Positions 48,334-57,794 of a stretch of DNA of 64,000 nt are shown piece after piece; positions within the stretch are counted from its first letter, which is position 1, and every line of letters starts with the position of its first letter. The position numbers were made by a program, and so were the translations under genes. The notes below the pieces were generated by a model. It did no database searches. It was given only the letters and a program-made list of their open reading frames with translations, and had not been told where the DNA came from. Origin of the DNA: Streptomyces sp. NBC_01255 (GTDB lineage Bacteria > Actinomycetota > Actinomycetes > Streptomycetales > Streptomycetaceae); NCBI RefSeq assembly GCF_036226445.1, contig NZ_CP108474.1, positions 1,364,001-1,428,000 on the forward strand, given 5' to 3'.

Positions 48334-49247
48334 GCCTCGCGCCGCGCGCGGTCCTCGTGCACCGGACGACGGAGTACGAGGAGCTGCTCGCCCGGCACGG
48401 TACGCACGGCCAGGCCGCGTTCTTCCTCTCCGCGCGCGGCCGCTCGGTCGAGGCCGTACGGGAGCGGCACGAGCGCGCCCACCGGGCGCTCGCCGACGTG
48501 GCGGGCGCGGTCCCGCTGTCGTGGCGGCAGACCCGGGTGGAACGCGCCGACCTGGACCGGTTCCTCTTCGGCCCCGAGGACGTCGTCGTCGTGGTCGGCC
48601 AGGACGGTCTCGTCGCCAACGCGGCGAAGTACCTGACCGGTCAGCCGGTCGTCGGGATCGACGCGGACCCCGGCCGCAACGCGGGCGTCCTGGTCCGGCA
48701 CCGCGCGGCGCACGCGCGGCGGCTGCTTCCGTACGCGGCGGGGGCCGGGGCGACGGCCGACGAGCTGACGATGGTGGAGGCGGTGACCGACGACGCGCAG
48801 CGGCTCCTCGCGCTGAACGAGATCTACGTCGGTCCGCCCGGCCACCAGACCGCGCGCTACACGCTGGGGCTCGACGGTGCTCGTGTCGCACCGGAGCCGG
48901 ATCCGGAGCCCGAGCCGCAGGCCTCGTCGGGCGTCCTCGTCGGCACCGGCACCGGGGCCACGGGCTGGTTGCGCTCCCTGTGGGAGCAGCGCTCCAGCGC
49001 GCTCACCCTGCCCGCGCCGGCCGACGACCGGCTCGCCTGGTTCGTCCGCGAGGCCTGGCCGTCGCCGACGACCGGCACCAGCCGCGTCGAGGGCCTCCTC
49101 GACGCGGGCCAGAGCCTGCGCCTCACCGTCGAATCGGACCGCCTGGTGGCCTTCGGCGACGGCGTCGAGTCGGACGCTCTGCACCTGACCTGGGGCCAGA
49201 CAATCCGCCTCACCACGGCACAAACCCGCCTCCGGCTGGTGGGTTGA
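48330..49247 (+). CDS. NAD kinase-like protein paired with SPFH protein
   Basis: A 305-residue protein of the ATP-NAD/diacylglycerol-kinase fold. It has a degenerate GGDG motif (VVVVVGQDGLVANAAKYL), the NE motif (LLALNEIYVGPPGHQTA), and the Gly-rich GVLVGTGTGATGWLRSL. NAD kinase has GGDG with a catalytic Asp; here GQDG keeps the Asp. It might phosphorylate NAD or a related ligand, or only bind it. GTG/ATG overlap with the SPFH stop suggests a stoichiometric partnership. Real NAD kinase for housekeeping is expected elsewhere. Confidence 0.75.
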   Translation: MSLAPRAVLVHRTTEYEELLARHGTHGQAAFFLSARGRSVEAVRERHERAHRALADVAGAVPLSWRQTRVERADLDRFLFGPEDVVVVVGQDGLVANAAKYLTGQPVVGIDADPGRNAGVLVRHRAAHARRLLPYAAGAGATADELTMVEAVTDDAQRLLALNEIYVGPPGHQTARYTLGLDGARVAPEPDPEPEPQASSGVLVGTGTGATGWLRSLWEQRSSALTLPAPADDRLAWFVREAWPSPTTGTSRVEGLLDAGQSLRLTVESDRLVAFGDGVESDALHLTWGQTIRLTTAQTRLRLVG

Positions 49248-49433
49248 CGGGCCTCTCACCGCGACGCGGCCCCGCCGCCGAGCGCCCCGCAGGGACGCGC
49301 GGCCGGAATCGATCGGCGTGTGCCGGAGGAGCCGTACGGCGGCACTATGCTCGGCGCGCTCCGCCCCGTCCCCCGACGCCCGACGTCCACCCGTTCCGCC
49401 GCCCGCCCGGCTCCGGCTGTAGAAGGAACCCTC

Positions 49434-50300
49434 ATGGCCCCCGCCTCCTCCGGTTCGCTGTCCGTCGCCCCCGCCACGCCCGAGGACTGGGCGCTCGTGT
49501 GTTCCTGGGCCGCCGACGAGGGGTGGAATCCCGGGCGCTCCGACGTGCCCGCCTTCTTCGCGCAGGATCCGGACGGCTTCTTCCTCGGCCGCGTCGACGG
49601 GGAGCCGGTATCCGCCATCTCGGTCGTCAACTACAGCGACGCGTACGCCTTCCTCGGCTTCTACCTCGTCCGCCCCGGGCTCCGAGGGCTCGGCCACGGC
49701 CTGGCCACCTGGCGGGCCGCGCTCGCCCACGCCGGTGACCGGACCGTCGGGCTCGACGGGGTGCCGGCCCAGCAGGACAACTACCGGCGCTCCGGCTTCA
49801 GCCCGGCGTACCGCACGGCGCGCTTCGTGGGCGAGGTCCCGGCGCCCGACCGCCCTGTGGCCGGAGTGGTGCCGGGCGAGCTGCTCGACCCTGCCGCCAT
49901 CGCCGCGTACGACAGCGCCTGTCACCATGCCGACCGGCCGCGTTTCCTCGCCCGATGGCTCACCACGCCCGGCCATCGCGTCCTGGTCCGGGTCGTCGAC
50001 GGCCGACCGGCCGGGTACGGGGTCGTCCGCCCCGCACAGGACGAGGCGCGCGTCGGGCCGCTGTTCGCCGACACCCCGGCGGACGCGGCGGCCCTGCTCG
50101 ACGCGCTCGCCGCCGAGGCGCGGGACTTCGGCGCGGTGCGGATCGCCGTCGACATGCCCGAGGCGAACCCGGCGGCAGCACGTCTGGCGCTGGAGCGGGG
50201 TCTTGAGCCGACGTTCGAGACGGCCCGCATGTACACGGGTCCGGTCCGGCCCGTGGCGCGGGAGCGGGTCTTCGGCGTCACGACGCTCGAACTCGGCTGA
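49434..50300 (+). CDS. GNAT N-acetyltransferase with Acetyltransf_18-type C-terminal domain
   Basis: A 288-residue enzyme. The N-terminal GNAT domain (1-140) has the acetyl-CoA-binding turn LVRPGLRGLGHGLATWRAAL and substrate strands FLGRVDGEPVSAISVVNYSD. The C-terminal half (GYGVVRPAQDEARVGPLFAD, then LALERGLEPTFETARMYT) is the second acetyltransferase-like domain found in YitH-type proteins. The acceptor is unknown. ATG 49434 with AAGGAA upstream is chosen over an extended frame. Confidence 0.88.
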   Translation: MAPASSGSLSVAPATPEDWALVCSWAADEGWNPGRSDVPAFFAQDPDGFFLGRVDGEPVSAISVVNYSDAYAFLGFYLVRPGLRGLGHGLATWRAALAHAGDRTVGLDGVPAQQDNYRRSGFSPAYRTARFVGEVPAPDRPVAGVVPGELLDPAAIAAYDSACHHADRPRFLARWLTTPGHRVLVRVVDGRPAGYGVVRPAQDEARVGPLFADTPADAAALLDALAAEARDFGAVRIAVDMPEANPAAARLALERGLEPTFETARMYTGPVRPVARERVFGVTTLELG

Positions 50301-50754
50301 GGACGCCCCCGGATTCGCGCCGAGCGCCTCCGTACCACCCCGCCCCACCTGCCGAAACACCGCCCCGCCGCGCCTCTTGCCCGGCCGATTTCCGGGCTGG
50401 TCTCCGACCGAAAGCCCGTCGGCTCTTCGCCCTTCCCCCGCCGTCCCCCGTCACACCTCTCCCGGACCCCCGCCGCCCGGTGAGGGGTGACAAGGGTTTT
50501 CCCCGTATCGGGTTCACTCCCCCGTTCCCTACTGTCCTCCGCACCGGCAGATATCATCCCCCGAGCTGCACCTGACAGGTGCATGCGGAGGGTGGTGTCC
50601 GCCGGGGACGGCCTTGACCCGGGCCGTCGCGCCGGTGGCGGCGCACGGGCTTCCCCAAGCCCAGGGACCGACGGACAGCGACCCCACTTCGCCCCGTGAG
50701 TCCCGCGCCGCCGCCACTGCTCCGCAGTTACGTCGTACTCGAAAGGGCCACACC
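50301..50754 (+). promoter_or_regulatory. 454-bp gap: probable promoter and long leader of the subtilase gene
   Basis: No gene seen. A perfect 15-bp palindrome GCACCTG-A-CAGGTGC lies at 50568-50582. After it, ACGGCC and GGCCGT form a hairpin near 50609-50631, and GGGCTTCCCCAAGCCC another near 50648. The protein starts 170 bp further on. The palindrome is a plausible operator and the hairpins a structured leader. Confidence 0.45.
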
Positions 50755-52587
50755 TTGAACGGTTCCAGGCGGAGAGTCATATCCGTGGTCGCGAGCGCCG
50801 CGATCCTCGGCGCCGCTGCCACCACCGGGGCGTTCGCCGCCGCCCCGGGCGCTGCCACCCCGAAGCCGGCTCCGGCTTCGCAGACGATGCGGGCGCTGCC
50901 GAGCGCCCCGGTCGAGAAGGTCATCGTCACCTACAAGAACCAGGCCGCCGAGGCCGGTTCCAACACCGCCGCGAAGAGCGACACGGCCGAGAAGGCCGCG
51001 AAGACGGGCGAGACGCTCTCCTTCGAGCGCCGCCTCGCCGGCGGTGGCGCCCTGGTCGACCTGGGCGACAGCGCCACCAAGCAGGACGTGACGGAGGTCA
51101 TGGACGCGTTCCGCGCCGACCCGTCCGTCGCCTCGGTCGAGCCCGACATCCGCGCCTACGCGATGGCGGCCGCGCCGAACGACACCGACTACGCCAAGCA
51201 GTGGGACCTCTTCGAGGCCACCGGCGGCATGAACGTTCCTGCGGCCTGGGACAAGACGACGGGCTCCGGCGTCACCGTCGCCGTCATCGACACCGGCTAC
51301 GCCGCCCACTCGGACCTGGCGACCAACGTCGTCTCCGGTTACGACTTCATCTCCACGTCCGCCGACGCCCGCGACGGCAACGGCCGTGACGCGGACCCGA
51401 AGGACGAGGGCGACTGGAACGCCACCGACGGCGAGTGCGGCACCGGCTCCCGGGCCTCCAACTCCTCCTGGCACGGCACCCACGTGGCCGGCACCATCGG
51501 CGCCGTCACGAACAACACCAAGGGCATCGCGGGCATCGCGTACAACGCGAAGATCCAGCCCGTGCGGGTGCTCGGCAAGTGCGGCGGCTCGTCCGCCGAC
51601 ATCGCCGACGCCATCACGTGGGCCTCCGGCGGCACCGTGCCGGGCGTCCCCGCCAACGCGAACCCGTCCAAGGTCATCAACCTGAGCCTGGGCGGCGCCA
51701 GCTCCACCTGCCCGAGCGTCTACCAGACCGCCATCAACGGCGCCGTCTCGCGCGGTACCACCGTCGTCGTCGCCGCGGGCAACAGCAACGCCAACGCCTC
51801 CGGGTTCACTCCGGCGAACTGCGCCAACGTCATCAACGTGGCGTCGACCAGCCGCGAGGGCAACCGGTCGTACTACTCCAACTTCGGCACGATCGTCGAC
51901 GTGGCCGCCCCCGGTGGCGAGACCCGCCGCTCCACCGACACGCCCGGCACCGTCACGACCCCCGAGAACGGCATCTACTCCACGCTGAACTCGGGCACGA
52001 CGACCCAGTCGGCCGAGAACTACAAGCCCTACCAGGGCACCTCGATGGCCGCGCCGCACATCGCCGGCCTCGCCGCTCTGCTCAAGTCGGCCAAGAGCAC
52101 CCTCACTCCGGCCGAGATCGAGTCCGCGATCAAGACCAACGCCCGCCCGCTGCCCGGCACCTGCACCGGCGGCTGCGGCACCGGCATCGCGGACTCGGCG
52201 AAGACCGTGGACGCCGTCACCGGCACCACCACCCCGCCGACCGGCACCGTCTTCACCAACGCGAACGACGTGACGATCTCCGACAACACCACCGTGTCGT
52301 CCTCGATCGCCGTCACCGGCCGCACCGGCAACGCCCCCGCCGCCCTCAAGGTCGGCGTGGACATCAAGCACACCTGGCGCGGGGACCTGGCCATCGACCT
52401 GGTCGCCCCCGACGGCACCGTGCGCAGCCTGAAGGCGTCCTCCTCCTCGGACAGCGCCGACAACGTCCTCGCGACGTACACGGTCGACGCGTCCAGCGAG
52501 GTCGCGAACGGTACCTGGAAGCTCCAGGTCCGCGATGTGGCCTCGGGTGACACCGGCTACATCGACTCCTGGAACCTCACCTTCTGA
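50755..52587 (+). CDS. secreted S8 subtilisin-like protease with P-domain
   Basis: A 610-residue exported protease. Signal peptide at residues 1-28 (RRRVISVVASAAILGAAA). Inhibitor_I9 propeptide about 45-125 (VEKVIVTYKNQAAEAG, VASVEPDIRAYAM). Catalytic domain: Asp in VTVAVIDTGYAAHSDL, His in NSSWHGTHVAGTIGAV, Ser in YQGTSMAAPHIAGLAAL, with the oxyanion Asn in VVVAAGNSNANASG. The C-terminal about 90 residues are a proprotein-convertase P-domain (VGVDIKHTWRGDLAIDLVAP, YIDSWNLTF). TTG 50755 with AAAGGG 7 nt upstream. Four Cys are placed as in secreted Streptomyces subtilases. Confidence 0.95.
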   Translation: MNGSRRRVISVVASAAILGAAATTGAFAAAPGAATPKPAPASQTMRALPSAPVEKVIVTYKNQAAEAGSNTAAKSDTAEKAAKTGETLSFERRLAGGGALVDLGDSATKQDVTEVMDAFRADPSVASVEPDIRAYAMAAAPNDTDYAKQWDLFEATGGMNVPAAWDKTTGSGVTVAVIDTGYAAHSDLATNVVSGYDFISTSADARDGNGRDADPKDEGDWNATDGECGTGSRASNSSWHGTHVAGTIGAVTNNTKGIAGIAYNAKIQPVRVLGKCGGSSADIADAITWASGGTVPGVPANANPSKVINLSLGGASSTCPSVYQTAINGAVSRGTTVVVAAGNSNANASGFTPANCANVINVASTSREGNRSYYSNFGTIVDVAAPGGETRRSTDTPGTVTTPENGIYSTLNSGTTTQSAENYKPYQGTSMAAPHIAGLAALLKSAKSTLTPAEIESAIKTNARPLPGTCTGGCGTGIADSAKTVDAVTGTTTPPTGTVFTNANDVTISDNTTVSSSIAVTGRTGNAPAALKVGVDIKHTWRGDLAIDLVAPDGTVRSLKASSSSDSADNVLATYTVDASSEVANGTWKLQVRDVASGDTGYIDSWNLTF

Positions 52588-52644
52588 TCCACCGCTGAAT
52601 CCCTTCTGAACCACCCCCCACATCAGCATCCTTGCTGGTCAGCG

Positions 52645-52674
52645 ACGCGCTCGTGGTCTATACCACGGGCGCGT
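52645..52674 (+). terminator. terminator hairpin of the subtilase gene
   Basis: ACGCGCTCGTGGT and ACCACGGGCGCGT form a 13-bp stem with one mismatch over a CTAT loop, 58 bp after the stop codon. Confidence 0.75.
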
Positions 52675-52812
52675 TCTGGCGTGCCGGGACGGAACCGGCC
52701 GGGGGTGTCCCGTCCGTATGCCGGACAAGGGGCCTGGACTCCACGGGTGGGCTCCGTATTCTCTGCCCACGGGGCTCATGGGCCGGGGCCCGAGCGCCGG
52801 AGGTGGTGGACA

Positions 52813-55800
52813 GTGACGACAGCATCGCACCGCCCCCTGCGCCCCGCCGGTGTGGGCGGACCGCCGGCGCCCGTCGGCCGGGAGGAACTCCTCGCCCGGC
52901 TGGAGCGCGTCCTGCACGGGCGGGGCCGCGCGCTGCTCACCGGACCCGCCGGTGTCGGCAAGACCGAGCTCGCGCTCGCCGAGGCCGCCCGCGCGGAGGC
53001 GCGCGGCGAGACCGTCCTGTGGCTCGCGACCCTGCCCTCCGACCGCGAGATACCCGGCGCAGCGGCGGCCGCGCTCGTCGCCTCCGTGGCGGCGACGGTG
53101 AACTGGCCGGGCCTCGGCACACCCGTACCCGACCCGTCCGCCGCGGACCCGCACCCCGCCCGGCCGTCATCCATCGCCGAACCCGCCTCCGCCACAGGGC
53201 CGTCGTCCCCCGCGGGGCCGTCCCCCGCGGGGCCGTCGCCCGCCGCACCGTTCGCGCCCGGCGCACCGTTCGCTCCCGCCGGACCGTTCGCGCCCGGGGT
53301 GCTCGCCTCCGGGGTCTTCGACGAACTGCCCGGACCCCAGCGCACCGCCGTCGCCATGCTCTGCCGCGAGGCGCCGATCGACGCGGGCGGCTGGGACCCG
53401 ATCGCCCTACGCCTCGGCATCGCCCGGATCCTGCGCGCCCTCGCCTGCCGCGGCCCTGTCCTGCTCGTCGTCGACGGGGTGCAGCACATCGACGCGGACA
53501 GCGCGGACCTGCTGCGCTTCGCGCTCCATCTGGCGCCGCCCGCGCTGCGGGTCGTCGCCGTCGAGACACCGGAACCGTACGGCGAGGCCCACGAGCCGTA
53601 CGGCGAGAGCCACCGGGCGGCCTTCCGCCCCGAGGACCCGCACGCCACGCACCTCTGGGTGCCGTCGGAAGCGGACGTGCTGCTCGTCCCCCCGCTGCAC
53701 GCCGACGAGATCGCCGAACTCCTCATCCACCACCGTCTGCCCTCCCGGATGGCCGGCCGCATCCACCGGGCCAGCGGCGGCAATCCGCGGCTCGCGCTCG
53801 CCGTCGGCCGTTCGCTCGCCGACGCCCGCACCCCCGTCCACCACGCGGAGGCGCTGACGCTCTCCGGGCGCGCCCGCGACCTGGCCCGCCAGCTCCTGGG
53901 CGCCGCGCCCCTCCCCGTACGCGAGACGCTGCTGCTCGCGGCGCTGGCGCTGCGCCCCTCGGCGACCCTGGTGCGCCGGGCCGGGCGGCCCACCGCGGAG
54001 GCGGACCTGGCGGCGGCGGAGCGGGCCGATCTGGTGTCGCTCGCCGAGGACGGCTCGGTGACGTTCACCGCCGGGCTGCTGCCCTCGACCCTGGTGCACG
54101 ACGCCTGCTGGGCGGAGCGGAGCGCCGGGCACGCGGCCCTCGCCGAGGTCGTCGACGACCCGGTGGAGGCGGTACGCCACCGGGCGCTCGCGACCGACAG
54201 CCCCGACGAGGACCTCGCCGCCGAGGTCGCGGCCGCCGCCGATCTGGCCCGGGGGCGCGGGAACAGCGCGCTCGCCGCCGAACTGGCCCTGCTCGCGGCC
54301 GAGTCGACGCCGGGCCGGCACGGTACGCGGCGGATCGCCCGGCTCGTCGACGCCGCCGAGGAGGCCGCGCGTGCGGCCCGCGCCGACCTCGCGATCCGGG
54401 CCGCCACCGACCTCCTCGCCCGGGACGCGGCACCGGCCGACCGGGTCAGGGCGCGCCTCGCCGTCCTCGACACGGCCGGCCAGGGGCTGACCGGACTCGA
54501 CGAGATGTACGTGCACGCCATGGAGGACTCGGAGGGGGACACCGCGCTGCGGGCCGCCGTCCAGCTCCGGCTCGCCGTCAAGTACGTGCTCGCGGACGGC
54601 GATCCGGAGCGGTCTCGGGCGGCCGCCGCCGAATCGGCCGCACTGGCCGCCTCGACGGGCGATCCGCGCACGGCGGCGCAGGCGCTGACCGTCCAGGCGC
54701 GGATGGACCGCGCCCTCGGTTCACCGGACGCGGAGGCCGTGCTCGCCCAGGCCCGCGCCCTGGAGCTGGCCGAGCGCCCGCTCGGAATCCGTAACGCCGC
54801 ACAGATCCTGACGATCCGTCACGCCCTCTTCGACGGCCGGCTGACGGACGCCCGTGACGAACTGGGCGCCCTCCTCCCGCTGGTGCAGCGGCGCGGCTCG
54901 GTCGAGGACGCCATCGAACTCCTCAGCACGCTCGCCGAGATCGAGTCCCGGATCGGTCCGTGCCCGGCGGCCATCGCGCACGCAGGGCAGTCGCTCGCCC
55001 TCACCCTGGAGGCGGGCCTCTCCCCCGGTCCTGCGTGGTACGCGCTGGCGCTCGCGGAGACCGCGGGCGGCAGCTTCGCACGGGCCGCGAGCTACGCCCG
55101 CCGCAGTGTCCAGGCCTCGGAGGAGGAGGGCGACCGGGTCTTCCTCTCCCGCAGCCGCTACGCGCTCGGCCGGGTCCAGCTCGTCAACGGTGACGTGGCC
55201 GCCGCGCTGGAGACGCTGCGGCGCGTTCAGGCCAACGAACGGGCCCAGTCGAACGTGGATCCGTCGATGCTGCGCTGGCACGAGGAGCTGGCCGAGGCCC
55301 TGCTCGCCAACGACGCCGGCGACGAGGCCCTCGCGCTCCTCGCGGAGGTACGGCCGGTGGCGGAGCGGCTCGGCCGTACGACCGTCCTCCTCGGCTGCGA
55401 CCGGGTGCACGCCCTCTGTCTGGCGGCGGAGGGGCGGACGGACGCGGCGGCCGAGCTGCTCACGGGGACGGCCGAGCGCTTCGGCCGCGCCGGGCTGCCG
55501 CTGGAGCGGGGCCGGGCGCTGATCGCGCTGGCCCGGGTGGAGCGCCGCAGGCGGCGCAGGTCGGCGGCGCAGAGCGCCCTGCACGAGGCCGCTTCGGTGT
55601 TCGAGCGGGCCGGAGCGGCGCCGTGGCTGGCCCTGGCGGGCGATGCCCCGGCGGGCGCGGTGGGCGAGAGCTCCGGCGGCGCTTCGGGCGGCGAGGAGAC
55701 ACTGCCCGCGCTGTCCGCGCTCACGGAGGCGGAGCTGCGGCTCGCCCGGCTGGTGGGCCAGGGGGCCAGCAACCAGGAGGCGGCGGCGAAGCTGTACCTG

Positions 55801-55893
55801 AGCGTGAAGACGGTCGAGGCCCGGCTGACCCGGATCTACCAGAAGCTCGACGTCCGCTCGCGCGCCCAGCTGGCGACGGCCCTCAGACCGTGA
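52813..55893 (+). CDS. LAL-family LuxR transcriptional regulator
   Basis: A 1026-residue large ATP-binding LuxR regulator. Walker A is LTGPAGVGKTELALAEA near residue 41, and Walker B is GPVLLVVDGVQHIDAD near residue 220. A repetitive Pro/Ala/Ser linker (about 118-170) holds tandem PAGPSPAGP and APFAPG repeats. A TPR-rich middle covers about 450-930. The C-terminal LuxR helix-turn-helix is ALTEAELRLARLVGQGASNQ, AAAKLYLSVKTVEARLTRIY. GTG 52813 after GGAGG. Its stop overlaps the convergent caspase-like gene by 11 bp. It might control the adjacent conflict locus. Confidence 0.9.
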   Translation: MTTASHRPLRPAGVGGPPAPVGREELLARLERVLHGRGRALLTGPAGVGKTELALAEAARAEARGETVLWLATLPSDREIPGAAAAALVASVAATVNWPGLGTPVPDPSAADPHPARPSSIAEPASATGPSSPAGPSPAGPSPAAPFAPGAPFAPAGPFAPGVLASGVFDELPGPQRTAVAMLCREAPIDAGGWDPIALRLGIARILRALACRGPVLLVVDGVQHIDADSADLLRFALHLAPPALRVVAVETPEPYGEAHEPYGESHRAAFRPEDPHATHLWVPSEADVLLVPPLHADEIAELLIHHRLPSRMAGRIHRASGGNPRLALAVGRSLADARTPVHHAEALTLSGRARDLARQLLGAAPLPVRETLLLAALALRPSATLVRRAGRPTAEADLAAAERADLVSLAEDGSVTFTAGLLPSTLVHDACWAERSAGHAALAEVVDDPVEAVRHRALATDSPDEDLAAEVAAAADLARGRGNSALAAELALLAAESTPGRHGTRRIARLVDAAEEAARAARADLAIRAATDLLARDAAPADRVRARLAVLDTAGQGLTGLDEMYVHAMEDSEGDTALRAAVQLRLAVKYVLADGDPERSRAAAAESAALAASTGDPRTAAQALTVQARMDRALGSPDAEAVLAQARALELAERPLGIRNAAQILTIRHALFDGRLTDARDELGALLPLVQRRGSVEDAIELLSTLAEIESRIGPCPAAIAHAGQSLALTLEAGLSPGPAWYALALAETAGGSFARAASYARRSVQASEEEGDRVFLSRSRYALGRVQLVNGDVAAALETLRRVQANERAQSNVDPSMLRWHEELAEALLANDAGDEALALLAEVRPVAERLGRTTVLLGCDRVHALCLAAEGRTDAAAELLTGTAERFGRAGLPLERGRALIALARVERRRRRRSAAQSALHEAASVFERAGAAPWLALAGDAPAGAVGESSGGASGGEETLPALSALTEAELRLARLVGQGASNQEAAAKLYLSVKTVEARLTRIYQKLDVRSRAQLATALRP

Positions 55894-56689
55894 AGGGCCG
55901 CTGGTGGAGGAAGTCCGAGGCCGGCGCGCCGGTCAGGTAGAGATTCGGGCTCTGGGTCGGCGGCAGTCTGCGCTGGATCGCCCGGTGGAAGTCCCGGTAG
56001 CCGCCCCGGAAGGCGCCCCCGTCCCACACCCGGAGGAGGGCCGCGGTGAAGGCTCCGTTGACGTCGCCGTCGGCCGCGGTCTGGTTGTCCTGGCAGGCCG
56101 AGACGAGCAGCGCGTCGGGGTCCGTCCCGTCGGCGGACGCCTCCTCCGCGAGCGACTGCCGCAGCTCGTCAAGGAAGGTCCGGTCGCGTTCGTACAGCTG
56201 CCGCTGCTGCGGTTCGGGCAGGTAGCGGCCCCGGTCGCCGTCCGTCACGCCGGGGAGCTCGATGGTGCTGCCGCTGTGGCAGCAGTCGAAGAGGGCGACG
56301 ATCCGTACGTCGTCGGCGAAGGCGCGGAAGGTCCGCTGCACCTCGTCGTCGAGGAACTGGCGGTCGTACAGGACCAGGGTCTCGTCGAGGGCGTCCGGCT
56401 CGTCGTCCGTACCGGACTCGTCGGGGACCTGACCGCCGTGGCCCGAATAGGTGAAGAGCAGGATGTCGCCGGGGGCGAGCCGGGCGGCGGCGTCGCCGAG
56501 GACGGAGGTGACGTTGGCGACGGTGCCGTCCGGGGTGAGCAGGACGGTGGTCTCGAATCCCGCGGTGCGGGCGATCCGTGCCATGTCGTGGGCGTCGTTC
56601 TCGCAGGCGATCAGGGTCCCCGCCCAGCCCTCGTAACGGGCGGGGTCGACCTCGTTGAGTCCGACGTGCAGGGAGAGTCCGGTGGCCAT
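55883..56689 (-). CDS. caspase-like (C14, metacaspase/orthocaspase) cysteine protease
   Basis: A 268-residue protein, essentially a p20-like domain. Visible are HVGLNEVDPARYEGWAGTLI, ACENDAHDMARIARTAGF, the catalytic His84 in LFTYSGHGGQVPDESG, and the catalytic Cys137 in IVALFDCCHSGS. This is the Y-S-G-H-G and D-x-C-H-S-G pair of caspase-fold enzymes. The C-terminal part (LLVSACQDNQTAADGDVNGA, then FTAALLRVW) completes the fold. No signal peptide, no fused adaptor. ATG 56689 with GAGGAGG upstream. It is divergent from a nuclease gene, with only 117 bp between starts. A role as a suicide effector is inferred from family and context. Confidence 0.92.
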   Translation of the reverse strand: MATGLSLHVGLNEVDPARYEGWAGTLIACENDAHDMARIARTAGFETTVLLTPDGTVANVTSVLGDAAARLAPGDILLFTYSGHGGQVPDESGTDDEPDALDETLVLYDRQFLDDEVQRTFRAFADDVRIVALFDCCHSGSTIELPGVTDGDRGRYLPEPQQRQLYERDRTFLDELRQSLAEEASADGTDPDALLVSACQDNQTAADGDVNGAFTAALLRVWDGGAFRGGYRDFHRAIQRRLPPTQSPNLYLTGAPASDFLHQRPFTV

Positions 56690-56806
56690 GGGGTGCCTCC
56701 TCGTTCGGAGGAGAGGGCATGCCGGGGGCGACTGCCGGAGGCGGCTGATCGAGTGGCCTGCGGTCCGGCGCCGAGCGCGACCCTCTCCACGCGGTACTTA
56801 CATCGT
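56690..56806. promoter_or_regulatory. shared promoter region of caspase-like and nuclease genes
   Basis: 117 bp between two divergent starts. The nuclease ATG (56807) has no ribosome site and is preceded by GGTACTTACATCGT, so its mRNA may be leaderless. The caspase side has a strong GAGGAGG. Confidence 0.5.
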
Positions 56807-57688
56807 ATGAACCCATCCGATGCCCCGCCCTCCGCCGGTGGCCCTCGCGGCGACGCGCTCGCCGACCGCACCGGCTACGACGAGGCCTTCCTCGGCCCGG
56901 TCGTACCTCTCCCGCTCCCGGTCCGCGACACGGTCGGGACGGTGGTCCTGCCGTACACGCACTTCACGGTCGTCTTCCGGCCGGACCGGCGGCTCGCCGC
57001 CTCGACGGCCGTGTGCATCGAGGGGCGGGAGCTCCAGGAGGACGTACCCCGGGACGACGTCTGGGAGTTCGATCCGCGGCTGCCCGAGGAGCAGCAGGCC
57101 GGCGACGCGGTCTACCGGAACAACAGTCTCGACCGGGGCCATCTGGTGCGCCGCCTCGACCCGGTGTGGGGGCCGGCGGCCGTGGCGGCACAGGCGAACA
57201 CCGACACCTTCCACTTCACCAACGCCGCGCCACAGGCCGACGTCTTCAACCAGGGCAAGCAGCTCTGGCAGGGACTGGAGAACTACCTCCTCGACCACGC
57301 CGCCGACTTCGACCGGAAGCTGACCGTCCTCACGGGGCCCGTGCTCCACGACTCCGACCCGCCGTACCGGGGCATCCAGGTGCCGCTGCGCTTCTGGAAG
57401 GTCGCCGCGTTCCTCCAGGACGGGGCGCTCGCCGCCGCCGCGTACGTCCTCGACCAGAGCCCCGATCTGAGCCGGGACGCCGAGCGGGCGCTCGCGGGGG
57501 CGACGGCGGGGGCGCCGCCACCCCTGGGGCCGTTCCGTACGTACCAGGTACCGGTCTCGGACATCGCGGAGATCACGGAGCTGGAGTTCGGGCCGCTGCC
57601 GGACGTGGACGTCCTGCCGGCGGCGCGCGGGCCGGAGGAGCGCTGGCGGCGGCTCGAGTCGTACGGGGACATCGTGCTGCACTCCTGA
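56807..57688 (+). CDS. DNA/RNA non-specific endonuclease (NUC, DRGH motif)
   Basis: A 293-residue nuclease of the NucA/EndoG family. The catalytic motif is NNSLDRGHLVRRLDPVWG (D109-R-G-H112), followed by the metal-binding Asn region FHFTNAAPQADVFNQGKQLW, then QGLENYL. Flanking strands: YTHFTVVFRPDRRLAASTAV and LTVLTGPVLHDSDPPYRGI, VPLRFWKVAAFLQDGALAAA. Family members degrade DNA and RNA. No signal peptide is seen, so it would act inside the cell. That implies it must be held inactive or triggered, which fits neighbouring proteases. Probable leaderless start at ATG 56807. Confidence 0.93.
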   Translation: MNPSDAPPSAGGPRGDALADRTGYDEAFLGPVVPLPLPVRDTVGTVVLPYTHFTVVFRPDRRLAASTAVCIEGRELQEDVPRDDVWEFDPRLPEEQQAGDAVYRNNSLDRGHLVRRLDPVWGPAAVAAQANTDTFHFTNAAPQADVFNQGKQLWQGLENYLLDHAADFDRKLTVLTGPVLHDSDPPYRGIQVPLRFWKVAAFLQDGALAAAAYVLDQSPDLSRDAERALAGATAGAPPPLGPFRTYQVPVSDIAEITELEFGPLPDVDVLPAARGPEERWRRLESYGDIVLHS

Positions 57689-57794
57689 CCTCCGCCGCTC
57701 GCGCCGCCGGGCCGCCCTCCGGACCAGCGATTGCGACGGGTACGGCCCGGTGAAACGATGAGAAGGACCAGCCAGTTCGCCGGACAGGTGCGGT

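Noticed and set aside
47295..50360. 1021-codon minus-strand open frame across SPFH, NAD kinase-like and GNAT genes
   Set aside because: Low-complexity Arg/Ala/Ser sequence, a shadow of three well-supported plus-strand genes.
50301..50754. Riboswitch before the subtilase gene
   Set aside because: Hairpins are present, but I could not match any conserved riboswitch core by eye.
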